From IMG/VR virus record IMGVR_UViG_3300008120_000140, positions 1-36,899 of that record: 36,899 nucleotides of DNA; one strand, written 5' to 3'. How positions within the stretch are numbered: the first letter of the stretch is position 1; each line of letters opens with the position of its first letter. Shown piece after piece: positions 1-8,988 of the stretch. Origin of the DNA: a virus. The notes beneath the pieces were generated by a model. It searched no databases. It was given only the letters and a program-made list of their open reading frames with translations, and was not told the DNA's origin. The position numbers were made by a program, and so were the translations under genes.

Positions 1-170
1 CCACCGCCATCACGCCAAAGATCAGCGACAGCGTGAAGGGCACGCCGCCGCGCCCGATGCCGCTGTGGACGACATGGTGGCTACTCGTGGCCTCGACGGG
101 CGCGGTGACCCTGCTGCGCAAGAGCCCGCAGGTGCAGCTCGTGCGCACCGGTTCCAGCACGGCCTCGTAA
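1..170 (+). CDS. C-terminal fragment of a tail-region protein with a hydrophobic segment
   Basis: An open frame enters from the left edge (first complete codon at position 3) and stops with TAA at 168-170, giving about 55 residues of a protein whose start lies outside the window. The fragment contains a hydrophobic, Trp-rich stretch (PLWTTWWLLVASTGAVTLL) that could be a membrane segment, followed by a basic tail. It lies 22 bp upstream of the next plus-strand gene and has the same strand and GC-rich third positions as the following genes. I do not recognise its family. Its frame does not join in phase with the gene that leaves the right edge. Confidence 0.55.
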   Translation, partial: TAITPKISDSVKGTPPRPMPLWTTWWLLVASTGAVTLLRKSPQVQLVRTGSSTAS

Positions 171-192
171 TTTCCCTTTTTCCTCCCCTCTC

Positions 193-1008
193 ATGGATCC
201 GCAAGAAATCCAAATCGCCGAGCCCGTCGCCTCGCCCATCCCCGGGGTGCTGGCGCTGCGCTTCCGCGTGCCGAAGAGCAAGCTGCGCCAGGCGATCATG
301 CCGACGCCGCTGGAGACGACGTATCTGGAATGCCAGCTCCCCGGCCGCATCCGGCTGGATGAGTTTGGCAGCTACGTGTTCAGCTCGGATCAGGACGGAC
401 CTGCGGGGTATCACGAGTTTTTGTTTGTGCCGGAACGCAGCGCGGCGGAAATCGCCACGCCGGTGCCCAGCCTGAGCCATCCGGACACGCAGCCGTTTCC
501 ATGGAAGCCGTGCCTGATCCAGCTCGGCGCGCTGGAGGACGACACGCAGCCGCTGACGTTTGAAAGCGGCGGCACCACGGTGGAAGTGGCGCGGTTGTTT
601 GGTCGCATGCACCTGCTGCCCGGCGGCATGTATGCCAGCGAGATCGAGACGGAAGTGTTTGTGGCGCATCGCCCGTTCACGCGGGAGGAGATGGGCGTGC
701 TGGAAACGCAGGTGACCACACGCGTCCAGTGGCAGGGCCGCAACCTCGACGTGGATCTCGACTGCCTGCATGGCTTGGTGGAGTTCCCCGAGACGCAGAC
801 GAGCGGGCGCGCGGTGTCCGGCCTGGGCACGGTGAACAATCCGCTGGTGCTCACGGGCAAGACGGTGTTTCCGCCGACGCCGATGCCGAAGTGGAAGCGT
901 CATTTGTTTGACCAACGGCATGAGCCGGTGGGCGGCATGTGGCGGCTGACAAACCAATGGGTGAACCCGCCGCGTGGCGCGCGGCGCATCCTGGGGGCCG
1001 CCGTATGA
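193..1008 (+). CDS. Baseplate/tail-associated structural protein, unrecognised family
   Basis: A 271-residue protein with no signal peptide or membrane segment. The composition is typical of a beta-rich structural protein (many Pro, Gly, Thr and Val, few Lys, several Trp near the C terminus). I see no enzymatic motif. Its 3' end overlaps the start of the collagen-like gene in an ATGA junction (ATG at 1005, TGA at 1006-1008), so the two are probably made together. The position, between a membrane-segment protein and a collagen-like fibre, suggests a tail or baseplate role. That role is inferred from context only. The start at 193 is the first ATG after the preceding stop, at a spacing usual for this genome. 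Confidence 0.7.
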   Translation: MDPQEIQIAEPVASPIPGVLALRFRVPKSKLRQAIMPTPLETTYLECQLPGRIRLDEFGSYVFSSDQDGPAGYHEFLFVPERSAAEIATPVPSLSHPDTQPFPWKPCLIQLGALEDDTQPLTFESGGTTVEVARLFGRMHLLPGGMYASEIETEVFVAHRPFTREEMGVLETQVTTRVQWQGRNLDVDLDCLHGLVEFPETQTSGRAVSGLGTVNNPLVLTGKTVFPPTPMPKWKRHLFDQRHEPVGGMWRLTNQWVNPPRGARRILGAAV

Positions 1009-1622
1009 CGCATGCCGAGCGATTCACCACGGCGCGGGCGCGGCCTTCGCTGACCGAGGCTTTGCCGCAGGCGGCCAGCGCGTCCGCGTTTGGTGGCGGA
1101 CTGACGGTGCCGAATCGCGTCCGTTCGTTGGATGACTCCACGCGGCGCGGGCGTGCGGGTGCGGACGGAATTGACGGCCAAGACGGAGCCCCCGGAGCGC
1201 CCGGCGCAGACGGAATTGACGGCCAAGACGGAGCCCCCGGTGAGCAGGGGCCACCGGGGCCCGAGGGTCCAGCGGGCCCCAAAGGCGGTGACAGCATCCG
1301 CACCAATGCGCACGGGACCAAAGCCGTCGGCATTGTGGAAGGCACGCAGGGGCAATGGCTGGACCTGGTGCCGCATGGCGAGCCCATCGAGCCGTGGCTG
1401 GAAGACGAACTGGTGGAGCCAGTGCGCTTTGTGAGTGAGTGCGGGCGCTTTGACCTCATCGTGGGCGTTCCCAAGCACTGCGAGCACTGGCGCATGCCGA
1501 CCAAAACGCCGCAGCAGGCCGAGGCGGCCAAGGCGCAGTGGCGGGAGATTTCACAGAACACGCTGCTGGCTCGAATCGAATCGTTAGAAGATGCCATCGC
1601 CCAGCTAAAAGGCGTGGCGTAA
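1005..1622 (+). CDS. Collagen-like tail fibre/appendage protein
   Basis: A 205-residue protein starting in an ATGA overlap with the upstream gene. An in-frame codon further upstream would put most of its extension inside that gene, so ATG 1005 is preferred. Residues of roughly 45-90 are an uninterrupted run of Gly-X-Y triplets (for example GADGIDGQDGAPGAPG and GEQGPPGPEGPAGPKGG). Such runs form collagen-type trimers in phage fibres and bacterial appendages. The N-terminal part may be the virion-binding end. The C-terminal part (about 110 residues) is a mixed domain ending in a short helical, leucine-bearing segment (LLARIESLEDAIAQLKGV) that could be a trimeric coiled coil. The most likely role is a side fibre or adhesin-like appendage. 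Trimer formation is family knowledge; the exact role is inferred. Confidence 0.75.
   Translation: MTHAERFTTARARPSLTEALPQAASASAFGGGLTVPNRVRSLDDSTRRGRAGADGIDGQDGAPGAPGADGIDGQDGAPGEQGPPGPEGPAGPKGGDSIRTNAHGTKAVGIVEGTQGQWLDLVPHGEPIEPWLEDELVEPVRFVSECGRFDLIVGVPKHCEHWRMPTKTPQQAEAAKAQWREISQNTLLARIESLEDAIAQLKGVA
1161..1240 (+). repeat. Two 35-bp direct repeats coding Gly-X-Y triplets
   Basis: Positions 1161-1195 and 1206-1240 are the same 35-bp sequence with one substitution (GCGGACGG versus GCAGACGG), at a period of 45 bp. Both encode the collagen-like block GADGIDGQDGAPG. A 45-bp period is five Gly-X-Y triplets, so the number of repeats can change without breaking the frame. This is a simple route to changing fibre length. 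Confidence 0.85.
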
Positions 1623-1667
1623 CATTGGTTTTTCAGATAGACTCCACCTCAACCATCACATTCCCTT

Positions 1668-3179
1668 ATGATTGCCGTTCCTCAAACCGACGCCATGTTT
1701 CGCTGGCACCAGCAAAACCAAGAGGCCCAGGAAAACGCCAGGACGGGCGGCGGCGGGCCTGTCATGTTTTCACTGAATCCGCTCCTGCGTGATCCCGCAA
1801 CGGGGGCCATGCCCAGCGCGATGCCGCCGACGCAAGGCAGCATTCCCCCCGTGCCAAGCAACGGCCTGAGCCAAGCACCGATCCCAAGCATGGGCACGAT
1901 GCCGGGCACGATCCCGCCGATGCCGTTTGGCATGCCGGGCATGATGCCGGGGAACAGTGTGGGGGCTAATCGCTGGACGATGGGCGAAGATGGCCGCGAG
2001 GTGGATGTGAACACGGGTCAGCACCGCATCAAAGGTTATTCACGCAAACAACCTCCAATCCCGTTTGGCGGTTTCCGCGCGAACGGCGGGCCGGTGCGTC
2101 CGGGCATGGCGTATGTCGTCGGGGAGCGCGGGCCGGAGCTCATGGTGCCCTCGGCGCCGGGGATGATCGTGCCGAATGGCGGCAGCCGCGTGGCGCAGAG
2201 CCCGATGAACCGCCCTTATGCCGAGCTGGTAGGTGGCACGGGCAGTCTGGCGAATCGCGGCGTGCGCCAGATCGGCCGCAGCATCAATGATCCGCAGCGC
2301 GCGGCGGAGATCGCCATGCGCCGCCTTCGTCAAAGTGGCGATGTGGTGGGTGCGGCACGCCTGGCGCAAAGCAATGCGTTTTTCCAAGATCGCATGGGCC
2401 GCTCGATGCCGATGATGGCGCCGCCGATGATGCCGATGGCTGCGCGTGAACGGCTGGCTCCGCTGCTGGATGCGAACACGGGCATGCCGGTGCCGTCGAT
2501 GGACGAGCCAATGCCGGACCTGCCTGCGAATGCGGCTCCCATGGAGCCCGCGCCGCCGCCGCTGAGCTTTGAGCAGGCTTTCCAACAAAGCCCCTTGGGC
2601 AACAGCGGCCCGCCGCCGCTGAGCACGGCGATGCAGGTGCCGTTTGATACGCCGCCGGAGATGATGGCCAAGCTGAATGCAGGCTCGTTCGCGGGCGTGT
2701 ATGGTCGCGCGCCTGCTCCGGTGGCGACAATGCCAATTCCGGGCACGGATTACGTGACGCCGATCTTCAACGGCAAGCCGAGCAGCCAAACGCTGCCGGT
2801 GAAACCCTCGGGCACGACGGGCTATGCGCCCGTGCAGGGCGTGCCGGGCCTCATGGTGCCGACAGGACCAGGCGCGGATAAACTGCCGCCGATGCAGCAG
2901 ACGCCGAATCCGGGCTGGAGCGTGACGGGCCAACCCAAGACGCGGATGGAGCCGATGGGCGGCGCGACACCGAAAGCCCCCAGCGGCATCCAATACACCT
3001 ACGACGCGGCCGGCAATGTGACGGGCGGTGTTTATCCGCGCTACAATCCGGCCACGGGTCGGTTTGTGATTTCCAAACTGGATCTGGATGGCGATGGCGT
3101 GCCGGATGTGCAGCAGGGCGGCGCCGGGGCTGCCGCTGGCGCGGCGAAGGTGCCTGCGTGGAAGTCGCTGATGCAGTGA
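1668..3179 (+). CDS. Met/Pro/Gly-rich virion protein with a tape-measure-type VGERGPEL motif
   Basis: A 503-residue protein, unusually rich in Met, Pro and Gly throughout (for example PMPFGMPGMMPG). Residues of about 135-170 carry GGPVRPGMAYVVGERGPELM followed by VPSAPGMIVPN. This matches the GGPV..G..YlVGErGPElfvPs..G.I.p signature that is common near the C terminus of tail tape-measure proteins. The long coiled-coil scaffold of a tape-measure protein is absent, so the motif sits in a different, short, low-complexity context. Near the C terminus there is a sequence of the type LDLDGDGVPDVQQ that resembles a calcium-binding EF-hand/dockerin loop. The gene precedes the giant virion protein. 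I infer a tail or internal virion component. Confidence 0.7.
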   Translation: MIAVPQTDAMFRWHQQNQEAQENARTGGGGPVMFSLNPLLRDPATGAMPSAMPPTQGSIPPVPSNGLSQAPIPSMGTMPGTIPPMPFGMPGMMPGNSVGANRWTMGEDGREVDVNTGQHRIKGYSRKQPPIPFGGFRANGGPVRPGMAYVVGERGPELMVPSAPGMIVPNGGSRVAQSPMNRPYAELVGGTGSLANRGVRQIGRSINDPQRAAEIAMRRLRQSGDVVGAARLAQSNAFFQDRMGRSMPMMAPPMMPMAARERLAPLLDANTGMPVPSMDEPMPDLPANAAPMEPAPPPLSFEQAFQQSPLGNSGPPPLSTAMQVPFDTPPEMMAKLNAGSFAGVYGRAPAPVATMPIPGTDYVTPIFNGKPSSQTLPVKPSGTTGYAPVQGVPGLMVPTGPGADKLPPMQQTPNPGWSVTGQPKTRMEPMGGATPKAPSGIQYTYDAAGNVTGGVYPRYNPATGRFVISKLDLDGDGVPDVQQGGAGAAAGAAKVPAWKSLMQ

Positions 3180-3183
3180 AAAC

Positions 3184-3198
3184 CCGTGCTGCGCACGG
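3184..3198. other. Perfect hairpin after the Met/Pro-rich gene
   Basis: CCGTGC (3184-3189), a TGC loop and GCACGG (3193-3198) form a perfect 6-bp stem 5 bp after the stop codon at 3177-3179. No T-run follows, so it is a weak terminator candidate at best. It could also be an mRNA-stabilising hairpin or part of the repeat-rich intergenic block that follows. Confidence 0.5.
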
Positions 3199-3238
3199 AA
3201 TGACGAAACCAGAATGACGAATGATGAATGATTCCAAT
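3199..3238. repeat. AGAATGA-type degenerate intergenic repeat, copy 1
   Basis: The gap between the two structural genes is built from a degenerate short tandem motif (GAATGACGAAACCAGAATGA, then GAATGATGAATG). A related block (GAATGAGGAAACCAGAATGA) lies at 10872-10917, after the integrase gene. Both lie in non-coding gaps. This looks like a dispersed intergenic repeat acquired from, or shared with, a host chromosome. Confidence 0.6.
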
Positions 3239-3265
3239 CCACACGCTGAAGCGTGAACAACTTAC
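3239..3265. repeat. 27-bp dispersed hairpin repeat, copy 1
   Basis: Identical over 27 bp to 36285-36311. The core CACGCTGAAGCGTG is a perfect 5-bp stem (CACGC/GCGTG) with a TGAA loop, followed by AACAACTTAC. Both copies end just before the start codon of a large structural gene (6 bp here, 13 bp at the other copy). An in-frame GTG at 3253 lies inside the repeat, so the repeat argues for the ATG at 3271 as the true start of the giant gene. Confidence 0.85.
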
Positions 3266-3270
3266 TTTTT

Positions 3271-6200
3271 ATGACACCGGCAGACATTGAGGACATGCTT
3301 ACGGACGCGGAGTTTCAAGCGCTGCCGTTTGATCAACGGCAGACCGTGGCGGAACGCGCCATCGGCACGGCTGGACAATGGGTAGCGGAGAATGGTGGAT
3401 GGACGCCGGAGAAATGGCGCACGTTTGGGGATCTGGCGCAGCAGACGCGGACGCAGATCGCGGACAGCGAAACGCTGGGCGAGAAGGCGGCCTGGGCCGG
3501 TGGCGTGGTGGTGGATACGCTGAAAGATGCCATCAAAACGGCAGGCGTCGGTGTGGCCGGTCTGTCTCCGGTGGCGGCTCCTCGGGATGCGGCGGGCGGT
3601 GGCTCGCGCTTGGAAGCGCAGATGCCAGGCAAAACGCTGGGCAAGTCCTTTGCTGCCAATGCGGCGGCGCTGGCCACGGGTGTGGCGGACAAGTTGCTCA
3701 AGGATGCCGAGCCGGTGGACACCGAGCTCGCGGCGCTGCGCACGGAGATCGACCAGGGTGCTTTCTTTGATCACCCGAAAGGCGTGCAGGGTTGGCTGGA
3801 TGATCGTGCGCAGGCGGTGCAGGCGAAGCAGGCGAAGTATTACGAGGACGAAAACTGGGCGCAGCAGAATGATCTGTTGGCGAATCCGGACAACGCGGCG
3901 TTGCTGAATGATTACCTGCTCACGCGGAGCCCGCAGAGCTGGGATGCGCTGCGCAGCGCGGTGCTGCGCACGCCGGGGCAGGAGATGATCCGCGCGGCGA
4001 AGCAAGACATCACGCAAAAAAGCGCGCTGGGCCGCAGCTTCCCGGGCAATGAGCAGTATATCAGCGAGGCGACCGATCCGGCGGAGCTGGCGGGCACGGT
4101 GTTTTCCGTGGGCGCGGGCAAGCTGGCGATCACCGGCGGACGCAATTTGATGCAGCGCGGCGCGGCTTTGGCCGGCGGTGTGGCGGCTGAAACGGCGGGC
4201 GAGCAAGTAAGCGCTTTCATGGACGATCCCAACATGACGTGGGAACAGCGTCGCGAAATCGCTAAGCAAAGCGTCATCGCCAGTCTCGGCCTCGCCGGGG
4301 TAGGCGCGGGCGTGACGGCGGCAAAGCGCGCGCTGACGACGACTCCCGAGAATGCCAGCGTAAATGACAGGACTGTCCCAATGCCCCCGGCCGATCAAAC
4401 GGTGCCGGATGCAGGGACTGGTGCAGGTTCGACTCCTGCCGCTGGCTCCTTTGTCTCGCCGCTGCCGGGCATCGCGCAGCGCGCGGGCACGGTCGATGTG
4501 GCACCGCTGGTGCCCGGGCTGGAGGCGGAGGATCTGGGACCGCTGACGGCGGCGGATGTAACAGACCTTAATCCGGCTCCTGCTGCTGCTCCGACTCGCC
4601 AGCCGATCCTCACGAATGTGCCGGATGCACGCACGGCGGCGCAAATTGCGGAGAGCCAGCGCATCGAGGAGGCACGCCAGGCCAAGGAAGCGGAGATGCG
4701 GATGCTGGATGCGAAGGCGCGCGGCATGCCGTTGATTCCGGACAGCCCGATGGGTAGCCGGGACATTCTCGACTGGGCCAATGAGAACCCCATTTACCTG
4801 CCACCGGGCTTTTCGGAAGATCGCAAACTGCCAGAGTATGAATCGCTGAAGCGCAATCCGCTGCCGAATTACTGGCGGCAATTCGTGGCGAGCGCCAAAC
4901 AGGGCGGCAACCCGGACAGCGTGGCGCAGCGGGCCTTTGATGCGGGCCTCATTCCCGAGCCGTCGGCGGATGCTTATTTTGCCGCGCTACAGGATGGGAT
5001 CGCGGCGCGGAAACAATACCGGGTGCAATTCCAAGCGCGTGACAAAGCGCTGGCACAGGAGGAGAAACGCGTGGTCGATTTCGAGAAGTCGCAGACCAAG
5101 CTGGCCAAGAAGCCCGCCGCGCAGGAAGTGCCTTTTGATGAGATCGTGCCCGGTGACCGCATGACGATCGACGGCGAAAACGCCGTGGTGAAAAATGTGG
5201 AATACAACGAGGACGGCTACCTCACGAACGTGGTGATCGAGGACGGCAAGCGCTTTGGCCTCATGCAGTTCGACGCGCAGAATCGCGGCGGCATCCTGGT
5301 GGATGAGTTCAAGCCGCAGCCGCGGCAAGCAGTCGAGGATTTTGAGTTGGGAGATGATGCCAACCAAAATGTAGGCGCTGACGTGTTTATTGAGATGATG
5401 ACGCCGGAACAGCTTTATCAGATTGGTGCGGCTTTGGATGTTGAAAAGGCAAACCGGCGGTGGAATGCAGCCCGGGAGGCGAATAATCCGCGTGAAGGCG
5501 ATTTGGCGAGCATGGATTTTGCCGCTGCCAAGGCCGGCGCTGGACCTAATGCTCAACGCATTGAGCAAGAGCGCATGCAAGCTGTGGATTTAGCCGTTCG
5601 GCAAGGGCGTCCTGTCAGCGCGGATGCAATGGAGAACTGGGCCAAGTATCCTAGCTCAAACGGTTTTGATGCTACTGGCAACATCCCCCGTCGCGGCATT
5701 CCGGCTGGTTATCAAAAGCAAGGTTCGATATATGTGGCAGTTACCACCACCACGCTGCCAGCCACGTCAGCAGCCACAACGCCAGCGCCAGCAAGCCGGG
5801 CCACATCGGGCCCGGGGGCGGGCGGGCAGACAATCGGAGAAACCAGCGGCGGCGCATTGCTGGACGTAGCACCGAGCGCTCGACCCCTCAATCGCGGCGA
5901 GACGGCCGCTCCGCAACGCGCGGATGTGCTGGCCGAACTGGGCGCAGCCACGCGCGAGGGCGAAGCGAATCAGGCGCAGGGCCGTCTCGGCCTCGGCACG
6001 GGCCTGAATCCGTCCGGCATGACGGCGGGCTTTGTGAACGCGGACATCGTAAACGAGGCACTGGATTTGATCCAACAGGGCTTCACGACTTTTGCGAACT
6101 GGTCGCAAGCGATGCTGACGCGGTTTGGTAAGGCGATCCGGCAGTATCTGGCCGGGCTGTGGCAGCACGTGCAGGCGCAGGTGCAGGACCGCAGGGTGAC

Positions 6201-8961
6201 GTTTGCCGGGAAATCTTTTGTGCTGCCTGCGCCGACGAAGCAGGGCTTTGTGGCGAATCCTTTCCACAAACCGGGCGAGGCTTTCCGCGTGAAGGCGCAG
6301 GTGGGCCGGGCTTTGCTGACGGGCTCGCCTTTGCCGAAGGATTTCACCAAGGTGCTGGATGCGACGGATCATGAGCGGCGCGCGTTTGATCAAACGGCGG
6401 CGCTGGTGGGCCGGGATCTGGCGGCGGCGGTGAAGGCTTTCGCGAAACGCAGCGGCATGCTGGAGCAAGCAGTGTGGGATCAGGTGGAGCCGGTGATGAC
6501 GGGCCAGCCAGGCGCTTTAGCTGTGCTGAATGCACTGGACGCCAATCTGGGCGAGCGCGCGCGGCGGGCTCGCAATTTGCTGGATGACCTGAGCGCGGCG
6601 GTGGCCCGCACGATGCCGGCCGGGGAAATGCGGAACACGATCCTGGGCAATCTGGGCCAGTGGATGCGGCGCGGGTATGCGGCTTTTGATCCTGAAAGCG
6701 GCTGGAGCTTTGACAGGGTGACGGCGGCGGCCAAGGATGGCAAGCTGATCGGTGGCAAGGACGCGGCGCTGATCCTCGCAAATGCACGGACCTACCTGCA
6801 AGGCCAGAATCCCGGTGCCACGGCGGCTGAGATCGAGGCGGATATGCGCGATCTGATGGACCGCGATACGTGGCAATCGGCGCTGCTCGGTGGCACGGTG
6901 AAGAAAGCGGTGGGCAGCCTGATGCGGCGCAAGGACATCGCTCCGGAGATCCGGGCGCTGATGGGTGAGGAGACGAATCCGCTGCATCGCTACCTGCAAA
7001 GCGCGAAGTTTCAGGCGCAGCTCATCGCCCGCCATCACGGGCAGGTGGCGATGCGCACGATCGGGCTGGCCACGGGACTGCTGAAAGCAACGCGCGGCGG
7101 TGTTTACACCGTGGAGATTCCGAAGGAAGGCTATCGCTGGAGCGGGCTAGGTGGCACCTTTACCACGCCGGAGATGATGCAGGCGCTGGAGAACAGCAGC
7201 GGCATCCTGCAAGATGGCAACACCTGGGGGGGCTGGCTGGTGAAGACGCTCAAAGTGCTCGGCAATGAAGCGAAGCTGAACCGCGTGGCGATGAACCCGG
7301 ATTCGTGGCTGGTGAACGTGCTCGGTGGATTCATGAGCACGGTGCAGAGTGGCGACATTTTTGCGACGGGCCTTCTGAAGTCATTCAAGCAACAGCCAAG
7401 CGCAGCCGATCGCAGCTTTGCCAGCCGCGTGAAGGAAGCGGGCAGCACGATCGGCAGCTCTCGCACGGCGGCCACAGCAAACGCTTTGCAAGATGCGCAG
7501 CGCGCGCTGCTGGCTCGGCTCACGGAGCAAGGCGTGATCGGCAGCAGCATCACGCTGGCGGACATTGAGGCCAGTCTGCCGCGTCATTTGCTGCAATGGG
7601 TGGCGGAAAGTGAAACGCGTGATCGTGCACTGGGTGCGGTGCAAGGTGCGCTGATCGGGCAATCCATCGGGCGCGGGGCCGGTGTGACGGGTCGCGCCAT
7701 CGGCGGTGCGCTGGGTGCTGTGGGCGGTGCTGTCGCAGGCACGCAGAACCTTCAGAAGTGGCGGCAGAAGGTGGCCGAGTGGACGATGACCAAGCCGGAC
7801 AATCTTTTCCGCGTGACGGGCTGGCTGACGAACTACGAAACGGCGCTGGCCGCTGGCATGCAGCCGGACACCGCGGCAAAGTGGGCGAGCGAGCGCACGC
7901 TGAACACATTCCCCAATTACAACGCGTTGCCCGCGGTGCTGCGGGAGTTTTCCAAGCTGGGGCTGGTGGGCAGCTTCATCGCGTTCACGCATGAGGTTTA
8001 TCGGAACACCTACTGGAACATCCGCTATGCGCTGCGCGAGATCGGTAGCGGCAATCAGGCGCTGCAAGCTCGCGGTTTGCAACGGCTGGCGGGCCTCTCA
8101 AGCATCGCGGCGCTGACGTTTGGCGGCGGGCTGGCGTCGATGCTGGGCATGAGCGGCGCGGCCGGTGCGGATGACGAGCGCAACAAGATGTTCCGCAAGT
8201 GGTTTGCCGCGCCGTGGGAGCGCGATGCGGTGCTGGCCTTTGATAAGTTCACGCCGGAGAGTGTGAGCTACCTGAACACGAGCTATCTGCTGCCGCAGGT
8301 GACGCTGCAAGAGCTGGCGCAGGCCGCTGGCGAAGGCCTGTCTGAAGGCGAGGCGGTGCAGCGCGTGCTGGGCCGTGTGTGGGAGCAGTTTGCGGGCAGC
8401 AGCGTGCATTTGAGCCCGATCATCAATGCGGCGCTGAATGTGGATCGCAACGGCCGCCCGATCACGAACCGCCCGGGCCTAGCCGGTGTGCTGGAACGTG
8501 TGGACAGCGCGGTGGCGACCATTGGCGAGCCTGGCTTTGCCGAGAAAATGACGCGCATCGCCTACGCGCTGCGCGACGCCGAGCGCCGGGGTCGGAAATT
8601 CAGCGTGGAGCAAGAGGTGAAGCGCCTGTTTGGCCTGCGCGGCTACGAGCGCACGTGGGACACGCTGGTGAAGGGTCGATACTCCAAGTTTGGTGCCGAG
8701 TATCAAGCCATCCGCGACGATGCGAACCGCATGCTGGGCGAGAATTTGCCCGGTGCCCAAGTCAAAGCCGTGGAGGAAGCCAACGCCCGCATTGCCGAGC
8801 TGGACAAGCAGCGCGTGCAATTCGAGCAAGACATGCAGCGCCTGGGCATCGCGCCGATGATCGTGCGCGCAGCGCAGAAGGAAAGCGCTTTCAATAAACT
8901 CAACCCCGTGCGGCTCCGCGCCGATGGGAAACGCGTGGAGGCGGTGACGGTGCGGCGGTGA
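3271..8961 (+). CDS. Giant virion/ejection protein (about 1900 residues)
   Basis: From ATG 3271 the product has 1896 residues. No polymerase or helicase motif is visible. It alternates Ala/Gly-rich amphipathic segments with more ordered regions. Residues around 620-680 form a beta-rich module with DEIVPGDRMTIDG, an SH3-like, PGD-turn type sequence. Residues near 336-352, 1455-1490 and 1607-1632 are Gly/Ala-rich hydrophobic stretches (for example GRAIGGALGAVGGAVAG) that could insert into membranes. The C-terminal 200 residues are charged and helical. The size, the organisation and the absence of a tape-measure gene fit internal virion/ejection proteins of short-tailed phages and the large polyvalent proteins of phages. 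A specific enzymatic activity cannot be assigned. An upstream GTG at 3253 is rejected because it lies in a dispersed repeat. Confidence 0.8.
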   Translation: MTPADIEDMLTDAEFQALPFDQRQTVAERAIGTAGQWVAENGGWTPEKWRTFGDLAQQTRTQIADSETLGEKAAWAGGVVVDTLKDAIKTAGVGVAGLSPVAAPRDAAGGGSRLEAQMPGKTLGKSFAANAAALATGVADKLLKDAEPVDTELAALRTEIDQGAFFDHPKGVQGWLDDRAQAVQAKQAKYYEDENWAQQNDLLANPDNAALLNDYLLTRSPQSWDALRSAVLRTPGQEMIRAAKQDITQKSALGRSFPGNEQYISEATDPAELAGTVFSVGAGKLAITGGRNLMQRGAALAGGVAAETAGEQVSAFMDDPNMTWEQRREIAKQSVIASLGLAGVGAGVTAAKRALTTTPENASVNDRTVPMPPADQTVPDAGTGAGSTPAAGSFVSPLPGIAQRAGTVDVAPLVPGLEAEDLGPLTAADVTDLNPAPAAAPTRQPILTNVPDARTAAQIAESQRIEEARQAKEAEMRMLDAKARGMPLIPDSPMGSRDILDWANENPIYLPPGFSEDRKLPEYESLKRNPLPNYWRQFVASAKQGGNPDSVAQRAFDAGLIPEPSADAYFAALQDGIAARKQYRVQFQARDKALAQEEKRVVDFEKSQTKLAKKPAAQEVPFDEIVPGDRMTIDGENAVVKNVEYNEDGYLTNVVIEDGKRFGLMQFDAQNRGGILVDEFKPQPRQAVEDFELGDDANQNVGADVFIEMMTPEQLYQIGAALDVEKANRRWNAAREANNPREGDLASMDFAAAKAGAGPNAQRIEQERMQAVDLAVRQGRPVSADAMENWAKYPSSNGFDATGNIPRRGIPAGYQKQGSIYVAVTTTTLPATSAATTPAPASRATSGPGAGGQTIGETSGGALLDVAPSARPLNRGETAAPQRADVLAELGAATREGEANQAQGRLGLGTGLNPSGMTAGFVNADIVNEALDLIQQGFTTFANWSQAMLTRFGKAIRQYLAGLWQHVQAQVQDRRVTFAGKSFVLPAPTKQGFVANPFHKPGEAFRVKAQVGRALLTGSPLPKDFTKVLDATDHERRAFDQTAALVGRDLAAAVKAFAKRSGMLEQAVWDQVEPVMTGQPGALAVLNALDANLGERARRARNLLDDLSAAVARTMPAGEMRNTILGNLGQWMRRGYAAFDPESGWSFDRVTAAAKDGKLIGGKDAALILANARTYLQGQNPGATAAEIEADMRDLMDRDTWQSALLGGTVKKAVGSLMRRKDIAPEIRALMGEETNPLHRYLQSAKFQAQLIARHHGQVAMRTIGLATGLLKATRGGVYTVEIPKEGYRWSGLGGTFTTPEMMQALENSSGILQDGNTWGGWLVKTLKVLGNEAKLNRVAMNPDSWLVNVLGGFMSTVQSGDIFATGLLKSFKQQPSAADRSFASRVKEAGSTIGSSRTAATANALQDAQRALLARLTEQGVIGSSITLADIEASLPRHLLQWVAESETRDRALGAVQGALIGQSIGRGAGVTGRAIGGALGAVGGAVAGTQNLQKWRQKVAEWTMTKPDNLFRVTGWLTNYETALAAGMQPDTAAKWASERTLNTFPNYNALPAVLREFSKLGLVGSFIAFTHEVYRNTYWNIRYALREIGSGNQALQARGLQRLAGLSSIAALTFGGGLASMLGMSGAAGADDERNKMFRKWFAAPWERDAVLAFDKFTPESVSYLNTSYLLPQVTLQELAQAAGEGLSEGEAVQRVLGRVWEQFAGSSVHLSPIINAALNVDRNGRPITNRPGLAGVLERVDSAVATIGEPGFAEKMTRIAYALRDAERRGRKFSVEQEVKRLFGLRGYERTWDTLVKGRYSKFGAEYQAIRDDANRMLGENLPGAQVKAVEEANARIAELDKQRVQFEQDMQRLGIAPMIVRAAQKESAFNKLNPVRLRADGKRVEAVTVRR

Positions 8962-8988
8962 TTTGACAGCCGTGATACACTGGCAGCC

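Noticed and set aside
3253-3270. GTG start for the giant gene
   Set aside because: It lies inside the dispersed 27-bp repeat that also occurs, unrelated to any start, at 36285; ATG 3271 follows directly.
2040-4881. Long minus-strand open frames opposite the Met/Pro-rich and giant genes
   Set aside because: Arg/His-rich low-quality sequence complementary to well-supported plus-strand genes.
8961-8988. TTGACA at 8963-8968 as a complete promoter for the secreted protein gene
   Set aside because: No -10-like hexamer at the right distance before the start at 8989; the spacing is too short for a leadered transcript.
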